A stretch of 64,000 nucleotides of DNA. Origin: NIOZ-UU13 sp035528395. GTDB lineage: Bacteria; Planctomycetota; Phycisphaerae; Sedimentisphaerales; Anaerobacaceae. The stretch spans positions 19,450 through 83,449 of the forward strand of contig DATKYR010000167.1 of NCBI GenBank assembly GCA_035528395.1. The letters run 5' to 3'. The notes under the pieces were generated by a model. The model made no database searches and was not told the origin of the DNA. It worked only from the letters and a program-made list of their open reading frames with translations. How positions within the stretch are numbered: the stretch's first letter is position 1; the number at the start of each line of letters is the position of its first letter. Made by a program: the position numbers and the translations under genes. Shown in pieces: positions 8,688-16,975 of the stretch.

Positions 8688-8760
8688 GTCATGCTGAGTG
8701 AAACGAAGCATCCGGCCTGCGAAAAGGTTTAGAGATTCTTCGGCTTCGCCTCAGAATGAC
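8688..8760. repeat. 73-bp palindromic GTCAT...ATGAC element
   Basis: The ends GTCATGCTGAG and CTCAGAATGAC form an 11-bp inverted repeat with one mismatch, with a further AAGCATCC...GAGATTCTT-type interior. It sits between yidC and mnmE. The same end type recurs at 11776, 31928 and inside yidC. Confidence 0.65.
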
Positions 8761-8782
8761 AATAAAAGCCAATTCGTTTGCC

Positions 8783-10792
8783 TTACATATTTTTGTAAAA
8801 CGGCTTGGGCTTTTTCTTTTTGACTTTCCCGCCGGTCTTGCTCGTAACGGAAACCATGCCCTGCGATTCAGCTTCTTCCTTTTCCCGGATGTGTTTGCGA
8901 ATGACATACTGCTCAAAGACACCGGCAAAAGTACTTGCCATAATATACAAATTCACTCCCGACGGGGCCTTGTATAACATCAGCGGGAACAGCAGCGGCA
9001 TCATAATCATCATCATTTTTTGTTGCTGAGCAACCTGTGGATTAGTGGACGCCCCCGCCTGGGACGGCATTAGTTTCTGCTGCAGATAAAACGCCACGCC
9101 CATCAAAAGCGGCAAGAGATTCAGGGATTCTATCTTCCAGCCCAACAAGGGTATAATTATTGCTGTTGGAAATCTATAAAGAGCATCCGGGACAGATAGG
9201 TCCGTAATCCAGAACGGCAAAAACGATGCACCACGCAAATCAATACTGGCGTACACCGCGCTCCATAAAGCGATCCAAATCGGCATCTGAACCATCATCG
9301 GCAGAAAACCCATAACCGGCGAGGTGCCCTGCTCTCTGTAAAGGGCCATCATCTGTTTATTCATTTCAGCCTTGTTATTGGCGTATTTTTTCTTTATCTC
9401 CTCGGACTTCGGGGCCAGCTTGCTCATCTTGCTCATTGAGACCTGGCCCTTTTTGGTAAGTGGATGTATGATAAGCCGCATCAGGAAAACCAATATGATT
9501 ATGACAACGCCGTAGTTGGGGATAAAAGCATACATCCATTTCATTAAAGCTAATATCCCGAAGGCCAGAGGGTATATAATGCCGGCAGGGCAGCAGCAGC
9601 CCATAAAATCTATCGTCTGAACAAAACCAAGCTCTCGATACCGCTCATTTTTATCGAAAAGGCTTTTATCCTTAGGCCCAACGTATAACTGGAAGTTATA
9701 TGTTTTTGAACTGTTGGCCTGGCCCATCGCAGCTAAGGTACTTGAGGCAATTTTCAAATCAAATCCTATCGTTTCATCACCGCTGTCGGCTTTGCTGTCT
9801 CCATCGGGATTGTGAAACCGGCCTGTCTTATCTGTTACCCAATCGCAGTAGTCTTTACCCTCATCCGGAAGTGGCACTAATATAGCGGCGAAGTACTTAT
9901 TGACCGCAGCGACCCAGAGAAAGTTGGCGCCAGGTTTTATTAGCCGTCTGTCATCAGGGCTCTGTGCCTTGCTGAGTTTTTTCGTATCAAGTTTTACACA
10001 GCTCACTTGGCCGTTCGAATCTCTAAAACCGGCCGCGACCTTCCGCATATCGCTGCGAATACCCTCTCTGCCAAGTCCGCCCGGCCCGGCTAAATTGAAA
10101 CGAACTTTCTGCTCAGTATCGCTAAGATTTTCCACAGCTATGTTGCATTCCAGAAGATAGCTGCGGGGGGTGATTTTATAGGTTTTAGTCAGTTTCAAGA
10201 CCGGCTCGTCGGTACCTACAATTTTAATTATCGCTTCAAAGCGTGCTGTTTGCGAGCCATCCTCTGTGGTTTCTTTATCAAGGCTTTTCCAGTGAAGTCT
10301 ATCAAGAGGCAGTTGCAGCTGCTGCTGAACAAGAGCATCAGTTTGAAATCCTTTGTTTGCCATAGATAGAATCTCACTGCCGTCGGCCTGACGTATGGGG
10401 GAAAGGATTTTTAACGGCTGGGGGTTCTTATAATCACGGTTATCAAATCCGCTAAAGATGGCTTCCCTGATGGCGGCGCCTTTCGAGCTCAGCTCCAGCT
10501 GAAAATTATAGCCGCTGTTAGGGTCTACTGAACCAAGCGTAACGCTTTGAGCCGGAGCACTGTCAGCACCAAAAGTAACAGAATCGTCCGCTCCTATCTG
10601 CGGTGGTTCCTCAGCAGGGACATTCGCATCGCTGATATTTTTGTCGCCTGTAGAGCTTTGCAAAAGGATGCAAGGTTGTCCAGCCGTCTCTTTGTCATTC
10701 CTGCAAAAGCAGGAATCCAGTCCCGACTCGACAACAAGCCAGCCGCAAAACAAACAAAAGCCGACTACAACCAAGGTCAAAGCAATTCTCAT
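8783..10792 (-). CDS. yidC: Membrane protein insertase YidC
   Basis: YidC inserts and folds inner-membrane proteins, alone or with Sec. The 669 residues have an N-terminal membrane segment (about 3-22), a large periplasmic domain (about 60-390), and a C-terminal core with transmembrane segments from IIYPLAFGILALMKWMYAFIPNYGVVIIILVF onward, including MGFLPMMVQMPIWIALWSAVYASIDLRGA. The basic tail (GGKVKKKKPKPF) is typical. Residues just after the first helix (ESGLDSCFCRNDKETAG) are encoded by a GTCATTCC-type palindromic repeat. The upstream AGGAT that may act as ribosome site lies in heptad-repeat DNA. mnmE follows. Confidence 0.95.
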   Translation of the reverse strand: MRIALTLVVVGFCLFCGWLVVESGLDSCFCRNDKETAGQPCILLQSSTGDKNISDANVPAEEPPQIGADDSVTFGADSAPAQSVTLGSVDPNSGYNFQLELSSKGAAIREAIFSGFDNRDYKNPQPLKILSPIRQADGSEILSMANKGFQTDALVQQQLQLPLDRLHWKSLDKETTEDGSQTARFEAIIKIVGTDEPVLKLTKTYKITPRSYLLECNIAVENLSDTEQKVRFNLAGPGGLGREGIRSDMRKVAAGFRDSNGQVSCVKLDTKKLSKAQSPDDRRLIKPGANFLWVAAVNKYFAAILVPLPDEGKDYCDWVTDKTGRFHNPDGDSKADSGDETIGFDLKIASSTLAAMGQANSSKTYNFQLYVGPKDKSLFDKNERYRELGFVQTIDFMGCCCPAGIIYPLAFGILALMKWMYAFIPNYGVVIIILVFLMRLIIHPLTKKGQVSMSKMSKLAPKSEEIKKKYANNKAEMNKQMMALYREQGTSPVMGFLPMMVQMPIWIALWSAVYASIDLRGASFLPFWITDLSVPDALYRFPTAIIIPLLGWKIESLNLLPLLMGVAFYLQQKLMPSQAGASTNPQVAQQQKMMMIMMPLLFPLMLYKAPSGVNLYIMASTFAGVFEQYVIRKHIREKEEAESQGMVSVTSKTGGKVKKKKPKPFYKNM
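10694..10720. repeat. GTCATTCC palindromic repeat inside yidC
   Basis: GTCATTCCTGC AAAA GCAGGAATCCAG contains a perfect CCTGC/GCAGG hairpin and matches the ubiquitous 'GTCATTCCCGC...GCGGGAATCCAG' interspersed repeat, also present at 11776. Here it is translated in frame in the poorly conserved periplasmic start of YidC. Confidence 0.7.
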
Positions 10793-10796
10793 AATC

Positions 10797-10858
10797 TTGT
10801 ATCCTGCATCTTCTATCTCTTACGGGTATCGAGCGTCGAGTATCGAGAAACGAGTTTA
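10797..10858. repeat. Heptad-period repeat tract upstream of yidC
   Basis: Words such as cgagcgt, cgagtat, cgagaaa follow 7-bp register, and gtatcct/gcatctt-like words abut the yidC start codon. It occupies the whole yidC-phosphoesterase gap. Confidence 0.65.
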
Positions 10859-11632
10859 TCTTCCGTTCTGCAGCCGCTCCGCGTGGAAGTTGTCTAATTG
10901 TTCGATTGCTATTATTTTTTTCATGGTAGTTTCAAAATCGTATTCGAGCCGTATAAAATGCACCTCGTTTTTATTAACATACACATAGCTCGTACGGTTG
11001 TCCTTGTCCCTGGGCTGCCCGACCGAGCCGATATTGATAATCGCCTTTTCATCCTCGACAATCGGATAGACATCGCCAAGCTCAGCCGGCAGATAGAAGT
11101 CCGGCTCATTAAGAAACACGCCCGGCATATGTGTGTGGCCCACAAAGCAGATGTGTGTGACCCGCTCGAACAGCAACCGAACCTTCAGCGGATTAGTGTA
11201 AACATCGTCAGGAAAAATATATTCATTAATCGGCCTTCTGGGCGAAGCGTGAACAAAATCTATTGTTGCTGAGTTTGTTCCTAATTTGCTTCTCAGCGTA
11301 TGCCGCATCGGCAGCTCACCCAAAAAGCTCCATCGCCTGTCGCGACTCTGTTTTTCTTCTTCCGATTCCAGAACTTCCCGGCTCCAGAAGCTTGCCTGCT
11401 CTGCGCCGTAGTTGAAATTTGTCGGCTCATAGAAGACCGCATAATCATGATTACCAAGGACGCACCACCTGGTCTTCTCAATAATCAAATCGAGACATTC
11501 CTTGGGATTTGGCCCGTAGCCGACGACATCACCCAGACAATAAATCGTCTTTATACCCCGTTTGTCAATATCAGCCAGAACCGTAGTCAGGGCTTCGAGG
11601 TTCGAATGTATATCGCTTAGAATCGCAAACAT
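10856..11632 (-). CDS. Metallophosphoesterase, YfcE/diadenosine-tetraphosphatase type
   Basis: This is a calcineurin-like phosphoesterase. The metal motifs are all present: DIHSN near the N-terminus, GDVVGYGPNP, GNHDYAV, and GHTHMPG toward the C-terminus. The substrate cannot be told from sequence; a nucleotide or phosphodiester role is likely. I place the start at 11632 (MFAILSDIHSN), which has AAGGAC 8-13 bases upstream and fits the family. The longer frame upstream translates a hairpin-rich repeat (CACCTGTGC/GCACAGGT) and is not credible. The product is 258 aa and cytoplasmic. Confidence 0.85.
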   Translation of the reverse strand: MFAILSDIHSNLEALTTVLADIDKRGIKTIYCLGDVVGYGPNPKECLDLIIEKTRWCVLGNHDYAVFYEPTNFNYGAEQASFWSREVLESEEEKQSRDRRWSFLGELPMRHTLRSKLGTNSATIDFVHASPRRPINEYIFPDDVYTNPLKVRLLFERVTHICFVGHTHMPGVFLNEPDFYLPAELGDVYPIVEDEKAIINIGSVGQPRDKDNRTSYVYVNKNEVHFIRLEYDFETTMKKIIAIEQLDNFHAERLQNGR

Positions 11633-11775
11633 ACAAGTCCTTAAGGGCCCCCGCTTCGCCTGCACCTGTGCTTTCCTGCACAGGTAGTCGCAGGTACAGG
11701 TGCGGAAACCAGGTAAAATCAACTTTTCTAATACAGAAAAATACTTAAATAGTTCTTGTTGCAGAAACAGTATTT

Positions 11776-11862
11776 GTCATTCCCGCCCCGCATCGTGTGC
11801 GGGATAAACTCCAGCGGGAATCCAGCTTTTTCGCTCTGGACCCCTGCTTTCGCAGGGGTGAC
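11776..11862. repeat. GTCATTCCCGC-type palindromic interspersed repeat
   Basis: It opens GTCATTCCCGC, has internal GCGGGAATCCAG, and ends CCCCTGCTTTCGCAGGGGTGACA with a CCCCTGC/GCAGGGG hairpin. This intergenic repeat lies between the phosphoesterase and lptB. The surrounding 11640-12080 gap holds no gene I can support. Confidence 0.6.
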
Positions 11863-12114
11863 ATCGCCGATTTTTGCTTTCTGCAAAAGATACTAAATAG
11901 CAGAATTACTGCAAAAATGCCAGAATATTTATTGGCTTTTGAAGAAAACATGATTTTGGAACCCCGCAAGGCGGGAAATCCATTGCGCAAGCTCCGCAGA
12001 TTCGAAAAAGACGGTTTTCTTTAGTCATAACTATTGTTATAATACCGCGTACGCAATACGATATCCGTCCGTGGTGGACTTTTGTTTGGCGGATACACGA
12101 TACGAGAGACGAAA

Positions 12115-12864
12115 ATGATAAGTATGACTCTTCTTGAAACTCATGGGCTGGTAAAAAAATATTCCGGCCGAATCGTTGTTAACGAAGTATCAATTACTAT
12201 CGAACAGCGCAGTATTGTCGGGCTTCTGGGCCGAAACGGGGCCGGAAAAACCACGTCCTTTAGAATGATTATGGGTATGGTTGCCCCAAACAGCGGCTCG
12301 GTCATTTTTGAAGGCCGGAACATCACCAAGCTGCAGATGTACAAACGCGCACGATTGGGTATCGGGTATCTTTCACAGGAACCCAGCATCTTCCAGCGTC
12401 TCAGTGTCCGCAACAATCTCTATGCGATTCTGGAAACGATGTCCATCACCAAAGCTCAGCGCAATCGCAAGGCCGATATGCTCATTGAGCGTTTCGCACT
12501 TGGTGAGGTTGCTAACAGTCAGGGAAGATTCCTTTCCGGCGGTGAGCGAAGAAAGCTTGAGATCGCCCGTGCTATGGTAACCGACCCTTCGTTGATTCTT
12601 TTGGACGAACCGTTTAGCGGTGTTGACCCCATTGCCGTTCAGGACTTGCAGTATGAGATCCGCCGCCTCGTTGATTCCGGCGTCAGCATTCTTGTTACCG
12701 ACCATAATGTCGAAAGAACGCTTGAAGTGGTCGATAAGGCTTACATCATCGACCACGGCAGGGTGATAGGAGCCGGCCCGCCCGCCGAAATCATTCGCAA
12801 CGAAACCGTCAGAAAATCTTATCTCGGCAATACATTCGCCGGTGACGAATTCGACGACAGATAA
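12115..12864 (+). CDS. lptB: LPS-export ABC transporter ATPase LptB-like
   Basis: This is the cytoplasmic ATPase of the LptBFG lipopolysaccharide exporter. It has Walker A GRNGAGKTT, signature LSGGERRKLEIARAM, Walker B LILLDEPFSGVDP and switch His in VTDHNVERTLE. The pattern GIGYLSQEPSIFQRLSVRNNL is typical of LptB rather than of LivF/LivG. I start at ATG 12115 (MISMTLLETHGL); another ATG lies at 12124 and a TTG at 12082. The leader is a heptad tract (atacacg, atacgag, agacgaa). A TATAAT at 12036-12041 may be the -10. LptC, F and G are not in the window. Confidence 0.85.
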   Translation: MISMTLLETHGLVKKYSGRIVVNEVSITIEQRSIVGLLGRNGAGKTTSFRMIMGMVAPNSGSVIFEGRNITKLQMYKRARLGIGYLSQEPSIFQRLSVRNNLYAILETMSITKAQRNRKADMLIERFALGEVANSQGRFLSGGERRKLEIARAMVTDPSLILLDEPFSGVDPIAVQDLQYEIRRLVDSGVSILVTDHNVERTLEVVDKAYIIDHGRVIGAGPPAEIIRNETVRKSYLGNTFAGDEFDDR

Positions 12865-12892
12865 GCCTAAAGCAAAATACGGAACACCAGAA

Positions 12893-13408
12893 ATGATTGA
12901 TATTGAAAAATGTCAAATCACGCATTATCCGGCTGAGGTTTTAACTAAGCGAGCCCAGCCGATAGGAGAAATTGATGATAATATCCGTCAACTTGTAGAG
13001 AAAATGACCGACATTATGCTGAAAAAAAAGGGTGTCGGTCTGGCGGCACCACAGGCGGGCGTATCATTGCGACTCTTTATCATATCGCTCGATGGAAAAA
13101 GAGACAATGTCAAAGTCTATATAAACCCAACCGTTACACCGGATGGAGAGCTTGGCTCAACGGAAGAAGGCTGCCTGTCGGTACCGGGCGTTTTTACAAA
13201 AATTCGAAGATACAAAAAATGCACGGTTACCGCCACCGACCTTAACGGAAAAGAATTTACCGAAGAAGCCGAAGGGCTTCATGCCAGGGCACTCCAGCAC
13301 GAATACGACCATATCGAAGGAATGACCATCGTCAACCGCATGGCCCAGACCGCCAGAATCGCACATCGAAAACAGCTAAAAAAACTGACAGATAAGCGAG
13401 AAAAATAA
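12893..13408 (+). CDS. def: Peptide deformylase
   Basis: It removes the formyl group from nascent N-terminal Met. All three metal/active-site motifs are present: GVGLAAPQ, EGCLSVPG and QHEYDHIEG (HExxH). I take ATG 12893, giving 171 aa with the normal N-terminus (ITHYPAEVLTKRAQPI). A GTG at 12842 overlapping the lptB end would add 17 residues. It normally travels with fmt and rsmB; here a NYN-domain gene lies between. Confidence 0.95.
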   Translation: MIDIEKCQITHYPAEVLTKRAQPIGEIDDNIRQLVEKMTDIMLKKKGVGLAAPQAGVSLRLFIISLDGKRDNVKVYINPTVTPDGELGSTEEGCLSVPGVFTKIRRYKKCTVTATDLNGKEFTEEAEGLHARALQHEYDHIEGMTIVNRMAQTARIAHRKQLKKLTDKREK

Positions 13409-13933
13409 TTGAAAATAGCAAAAGTGGCAAAAGGTCGGAAAGCACAACAACAAAATTATGCATTCATTGACGGTCAGAATTTATATATGTCCATAAAAAA
13501 TCAAGGTTGGGTGCTTGATTATGGACGGTTTAGGCAGTACTTAACGGATAAATATCATGTTACAAAAGCATTCCTTTTCATCGGACATATTCCTACAAAT
13601 GCCGACCTTTATAAGTCTCTACAGGAATATGGATTTATCCTTATCTTTAAACCAATATTGGAAATCAAAGGCAGGATAAAAGGCAATGTTGATGCTGAAC
13701 TGGTACTTCAGGTTATGATCGAGTACCCAAATTATGACAAAGCTGTAATTGTGTCTGGCGATGGGGAATTTTATTGCTTAATTAAATACATGAAAAACAG
13801 AGAAAAGTTGTTGAAATTAATGGTGCCGGACGATACCCGGTACTCTTCACTTCTGAGGAAATTTGCAGCTTATATTGTAGGAATAAACAAACTTAAAGGT
13901 AAATTGGGCTATAAAAAAGTAAGAGAGGCATAG
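13409..13933 (+). CDS. NYN-domain (LabA-like PIN fold) putative ribonuclease
   Basis: The 174-residue protein has the NYN/LabA pattern: YAFIDGQNLYMS with the first catalytic Asp, KGNVDAELVLQVM with the second, and VSGDGEFYCLIKY with the third, so the acidic Mg2+ site looks complete. Such proteins are predicted single-strand RNA nucleases; no substrate is known here. TTG 13409 abuts the def stop; GTG 13424 is an alternative. The stop codon lies inside a strong hairpin. The gene splits the usual def-fmt-rsmB order, which suggests insertion. Confidence 0.8.
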   Translation: MKIAKVAKGRKAQQQNYAFIDGQNLYMSIKNQGWVLDYGRFRQYLTDKYHVTKAFLFIGHIPTNADLYKSLQEYGFILIFKPILEIKGRIKGNVDAELVLQVMIEYPNYDKAVIVSGDGEFYCLIKYMKNREKLLKLMVPDDTRYSSLLRKFAAYIVGINKLKGKLGYKKVREA

Positions 13934-13964
13934 CCGCGGGACGGAACCCTTTGGATAGCCTCTC
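13923..13964 (+). other. Hairpin spanning the stop codon of the NYN gene
   Basis: GAGAGGC (13923-13929) pairs perfectly with GCCTCTC (13958-13964), leaving a 28-nt interior containing GGGACGGAACC. It covers the TAG at 13931-13933. It lacks a following T-tract, so it is not an ordinary intrinsic terminator and may be an RNA processing site or cognate RNA of the NYN nuclease. The rest of the gap to fmt (about 160 bp) is AT-rich with no gene. Confidence 0.5.
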
Positions 13965-14127
13965 ATCGTAATTCTATTCTATCTACATATAAAGTATAAT
14001 GTATGTTTCGACAAAATCAAGAGAAATCTGAATCAAATTAAATATATTTCGGTTTCTGATTGTATATCGCTTTTTATATAAATGTTTACGCTGGTTTAAT
14101 AAAATTGTTTGATTGTTGGGTCAATAA

Positions 14128-15093
14128 ATGAAGATAGTTTATCTCGGAAGCGGCCAATTCGGCATTGATTGCCTGAATGCTTTAGAGCAGTCCAGCCAAA
14201 GTCTGCAATTCATCGTAACCCAGCCTCCACACCCGGCCGGAAGGGGCAGAAAACCAAGCCCGACACCGGTGGCCGACTGGGCGAATGCCCATTCGATACC
14301 GTTTGTTGAAACAGATAACGTAAACGCTCCGGAGATGATGGAAAGGATAGCTGGTTATAAGCCGGATTTGATTGTGGTAATCGCTTTCGGCCAGAAAATC
14401 GGCAATGACCTGATAAATCTGCCGCCGAAGGGTGCTGTCAACGTCCACGCCTCTCTGCTCCCGAAATACCGTGGTGCCGCACCCATAAACTGGGTGATAA
14501 TCAACGGCGAAACCGAAACGGGTATCAGCATAATCACATTGGCTGAAAAAATGGATGCCGGCCAAATCCTCGCCCAATCAAAAACCGACATCGCCCCCGA
14601 TGAAACGGCGGGCCGGCTTCATGACAGACTGGCGCAAATGGCGGCACCTTTGCTTTTGAAAACAATAGAGCAAATCGACGATGGCACCGCTATTTATACC
14701 GAGCAGGACCATTCCAGAGCGACCCTCGCACCCAAGCTGAAAAAAACCGATGGCTTTATCGATTTCGCCGAGCCGGCTGAAGTTTTAGAAAGAAAAATCC
14801 GCGGCTTCTGGCCCTGGCCCGGAGCATCCGCCACCTATCTATCCCAAAAAACCGACAAATCCACGCGGGTAACCATCGCAACGGCGGAAGTAGTAGGAGT
14901 GGTTCGCGAACCGCCCAATCATGCTGCGCTGACACCGGGCGTGCTTGATGAAAACCTGAATATAATCTGCGGGGTGGACGCCTTAAAGATTAAAAAAATC
15001 AAGCCGGCCGGCTCCCCACTTATGGACTTCAAATCTTTCACCAACGGCCGAAAAACCCAGCCCGGCGATTTGTTTATTAAGATAGACAAGTAA
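14128..15093 (+). CDS. fmt: Methionyl-tRNA formyltransferase
   Basis: It formylates initiator Met-tRNA. The 321 residues open MKIVYLGSGQFGIDCL and carry the signature NVHASLLPKYRGAAPINWVIINGETETGIS, including the catalytic Asn-His-Ser-type residues, then DAGQIL. The C-terminal OB-like domain follows from about residue 205. The rsmB gene starts 3 bases after its stop, so the two form an operon, as in many bacteria. Confidence 0.97.
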   Translation: MKIVYLGSGQFGIDCLNALEQSSQSLQFIVTQPPHPAGRGRKPSPTPVADWANAHSIPFVETDNVNAPEMMERIAGYKPDLIVVIAFGQKIGNDLINLPPKGAVNVHASLLPKYRGAAPINWVIINGETETGISIITLAEKMDAGQILAQSKTDIAPDETAGRLHDRLAQMAAPLLLKTIEQIDDGTAIYTEQDHSRATLAPKLKKTDGFIDFAEPAEVLERKIRGFWPWPGASATYLSQKTDKSTRVTIATAEVVGVVREPPNHAALTPGVLDENLNIICGVDALKIKKIKPAGSPLMDFKSFTNGRKTQPGDLFIKIDK

Positions 15094-15096
15094 GAT

Positions 15097-16584
15097 ATGG
15101 CTGGCCAAAAACCAAAATCCGCACGCACTATAGCAATTGAGGCCCTGAACCAATGTAATCCGAAATATAACTACGCCGGCCCGATCCTGAACAAGCTGTT
15201 GAGTCAGACCGACCAGAAACAACGAGCCACCGACCTTGTCCTTGGAACGATAAGAAACCGCAGTGCAATCGATACGGTGATAGCCACATTCTCCGATCGA
15301 CCCGTCGAAAGGATACCGGACAAACTCCTCAACATCATCCGGATTGGGGCCTATGAGCTTATATATTCACCCGTCACCGGTCAGCACGCTATTGTCAATG
15401 AAGCGGTAGAAAATACCAAAATCTTATCAGGCAAAAAGCAAGTCGGTTTTGTAAATGCAGTCCTGCGCCAAATAACAAGACACATAAAAAATCGACAAAA
15501 TGAGTTATCGAAGAGCAATCTCAGACGCACACTTTACCAATCCCGCACCAATTGGCGCTATCGTGGGCAGTTTGAAATCAGCTCTTCTACAGAACTCTCG
15601 TGGTGGAACAATTGGTGCGGGACAATCGGCTGCGAATTCGATATGGATTTTATGCCCGACCCTGAATCTTCACCTGTCGAATACTTTAGTACCGTTTTTT
15701 CACTGCCCAAATGGCTCATAACGGATTGGCTCAGTGAATTCGGCGCCGAATCGACCCGCCGGATATGCCTGGCGTCCAATCGCAGGCCGGGCATCTACCT
15801 CAGGCCAAACAGCTTAAAGACAACAACACAGGAGTTAACCGAAAAATTTCAACAGGCAGATATCGATTTTGAAATAGTTGATGTCCGATGCTCGTTGCCG
15901 GATACTCCGCGAGTATCGAGAATCGAGAATCAAGAATCGAGCATGATAAGAATCAAAAGCCCACGGGCGATAACCGACCTTCCCGGCTTTTCAGAAGGTC
16001 TGTTTACAGTTCAGGATATTACAGCTTCGCAGGCGGTAAGGATGCTTGATCCACAACCAAACTGGACGATACTCGACCTTTGTGCCGCACCTGGCACAAA
16101 AACAACTCAATTAGCTGAATCTACAGGTGATTCGGCAAAGATTATCGCGACTGATATTGATGCTGAACGTCTTAAAAAGGTCAGAGAAAATACAACCCGC
16201 CTCGGTATAAAAAGCGTTGAGGTTGTTCCGTATGAGGAACTTCCAAATTCTAAATTCGATTGCGTCCTGCTGGATGTCCCGTGCTCAAATACCGGCGTAT
16301 TGGCCAGACGCATCGAAGCACGCTATCGCGTAACGCCAGGCGCAATAAAGAAACTTATCAAAACGCAAAGTGAGCTGCTCGGCGCAGCGACACAAATGCT
16401 CAAACCTCACGGAAAAATCTGCTACAGCACCTGCAGCATTCAAAAGGATGAAAACAGCGACCTCATAAGAGATTTCCTGCAAAAAAACCACAACTTTGAG
16501 TTAAAATCCGAAAAGCTAATCCTCCCATCAGCAGAAGAATTCGATCATGATGGCGGCTATACAACAATCCTTGTCGCAACATAA
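15097..16584 (+). CDS. rsmB: 16S rRNA (cytosine-967) methyltransferase RsmB
   Basis: It has an N-terminal NusB-like domain (about 1-130, ARTIAIEALNQ...), a linker, and the SAM-dependent Fmu domain. The latter has DLCAAPGTKTTQLAE (SAM binding), LDVPCSNTG (PC motif) and CYSTCSIQKDEN with the catalytic Cys. At 495 aa it is about 50-60 longer than usual. The excess falls in two repeat inserts: an 82-bp inverted-repeat element at 15541-15622 in the linker, and a heptad tract at 15908-15948 just before the methyltransferase core. Both keep the frame open, so the enzyme is probably functional. Confidence 0.93.
   Translation: MAGQKPKSARTIAIEALNQCNPKYNYAGPILNKLLSQTDQKQRATDLVLGTIRNRSAIDTVIATFSDRPVERIPDKLLNIIRIGAYELIYSPVTGQHAIVNEAVENTKILSGKKQVGFVNAVLRQITRHIKNRQNELSKSNLRRTLYQSRTNWRYRGQFEISSSTELSWWNNWCGTIGCEFDMDFMPDPESSPVEYFSTVFSLPKWLITDWLSEFGAESTRRICLASNRRPGIYLRPNSLKTTTQELTEKFQQADIDFEIVDVRCSLPDTPRVSRIENQESSMIRIKSPRAITDLPGFSEGLFTVQDITASQAVRMLDPQPNWTILDLCAAPGTKTTQLAESTGDSAKIIATDIDAERLKKVRENTTRLGIKSVEVVPYEELPNSKFDCVLLDVPCSNTGVLARRIEARYRVTPGAIKKLIKTQSELLGAATQMLKPHGKICYSTCSIQKDENSDLIRDFLQKNHNFELKSEKLILPSAEEFDHDGGYTTILVAT
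15541..15622. repeat. 82-bp inverted-repeat element inside rsmB
   Basis: TCCCGCACCAATTG (15541-15554) and its perfect reverse complement (15609-15622) bound 54 bp. The ends resemble the element upstream of dnaA (16827-16933): both share TCCCGYACCWATT and GGTGCGGGA. It is translated in the rsmB linker. Confidence 0.7.
15908..15948. repeat. Heptad repeat in frame in rsmB
   Basis: The words cgagtat, cgagaat, cgagaat, caagaat, cgagcat run in 7-bp register and encode VSRIENQESSM, placed between LPDTP and the conserved PRAITDLPGF segment. Confidence 0.75.
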
Positions 16585-16975
16585 TAACAAGCATCCGTCA
16601 TCGAGTTTTTTGAATTTACAAACCCAATCCACAGCTTTTCCACAAAACAAACTTACGATGTGCAAAACCTGTTAAAAACAAAATTTTTTTACACCTAAAG
16701 TCAATACTGACAGTGACCTCTGTTGAGTGGAAAAGAAATTTCCCAAAATGCGATTGATTTGTTTTTTCGTTGTCCAATAATAAGTAAGTTATCAGTATTA
16801 TTGATTCTAAAAAGAATGGATTCTTATCCCGTACCTATTTTGAGAGTCCATCGTTGATTCGGCAAATAAAGCTTGATGTTACTAAAAATGTTTATGTCAG
16901 GATTTTCGCTGGCATCTCAAAATAGGTGCGGGATCGAAGCCGTGCAAATAAAAACCTGGCACCGGGAGAATACTA
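16585..16975. other. Possible oriC region upstream of dnaA
   Basis: This 390-bp AT-rich gap upstream of dnaA has no ORF. It holds a DnaA-box match TTTTCCACA (16636-16644), a one-mismatch box on the other strand (AGTGGAAAA, 16726-16734) and a weaker CAATCCACA (16625-16633), plus a long inverted-repeat element at 16827-16933. yidC-mnmE lie only 6 kb away, as around many bacterial origins. Few boxes make this a candidate only. Confidence 0.35.
16827..16933. repeat. 107-bp MITE-like inverted-repeat element
   Basis: TCCCGTACCTATTTTGAGA (16827-16845) pairs with 16915-16933 over 19 bp with one mismatch (a G.T pair in RNA). The 69-bp interior shows no ORF. The ends match those of the rsmB element, so the two are probably one family. 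Confidence 0.7.
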
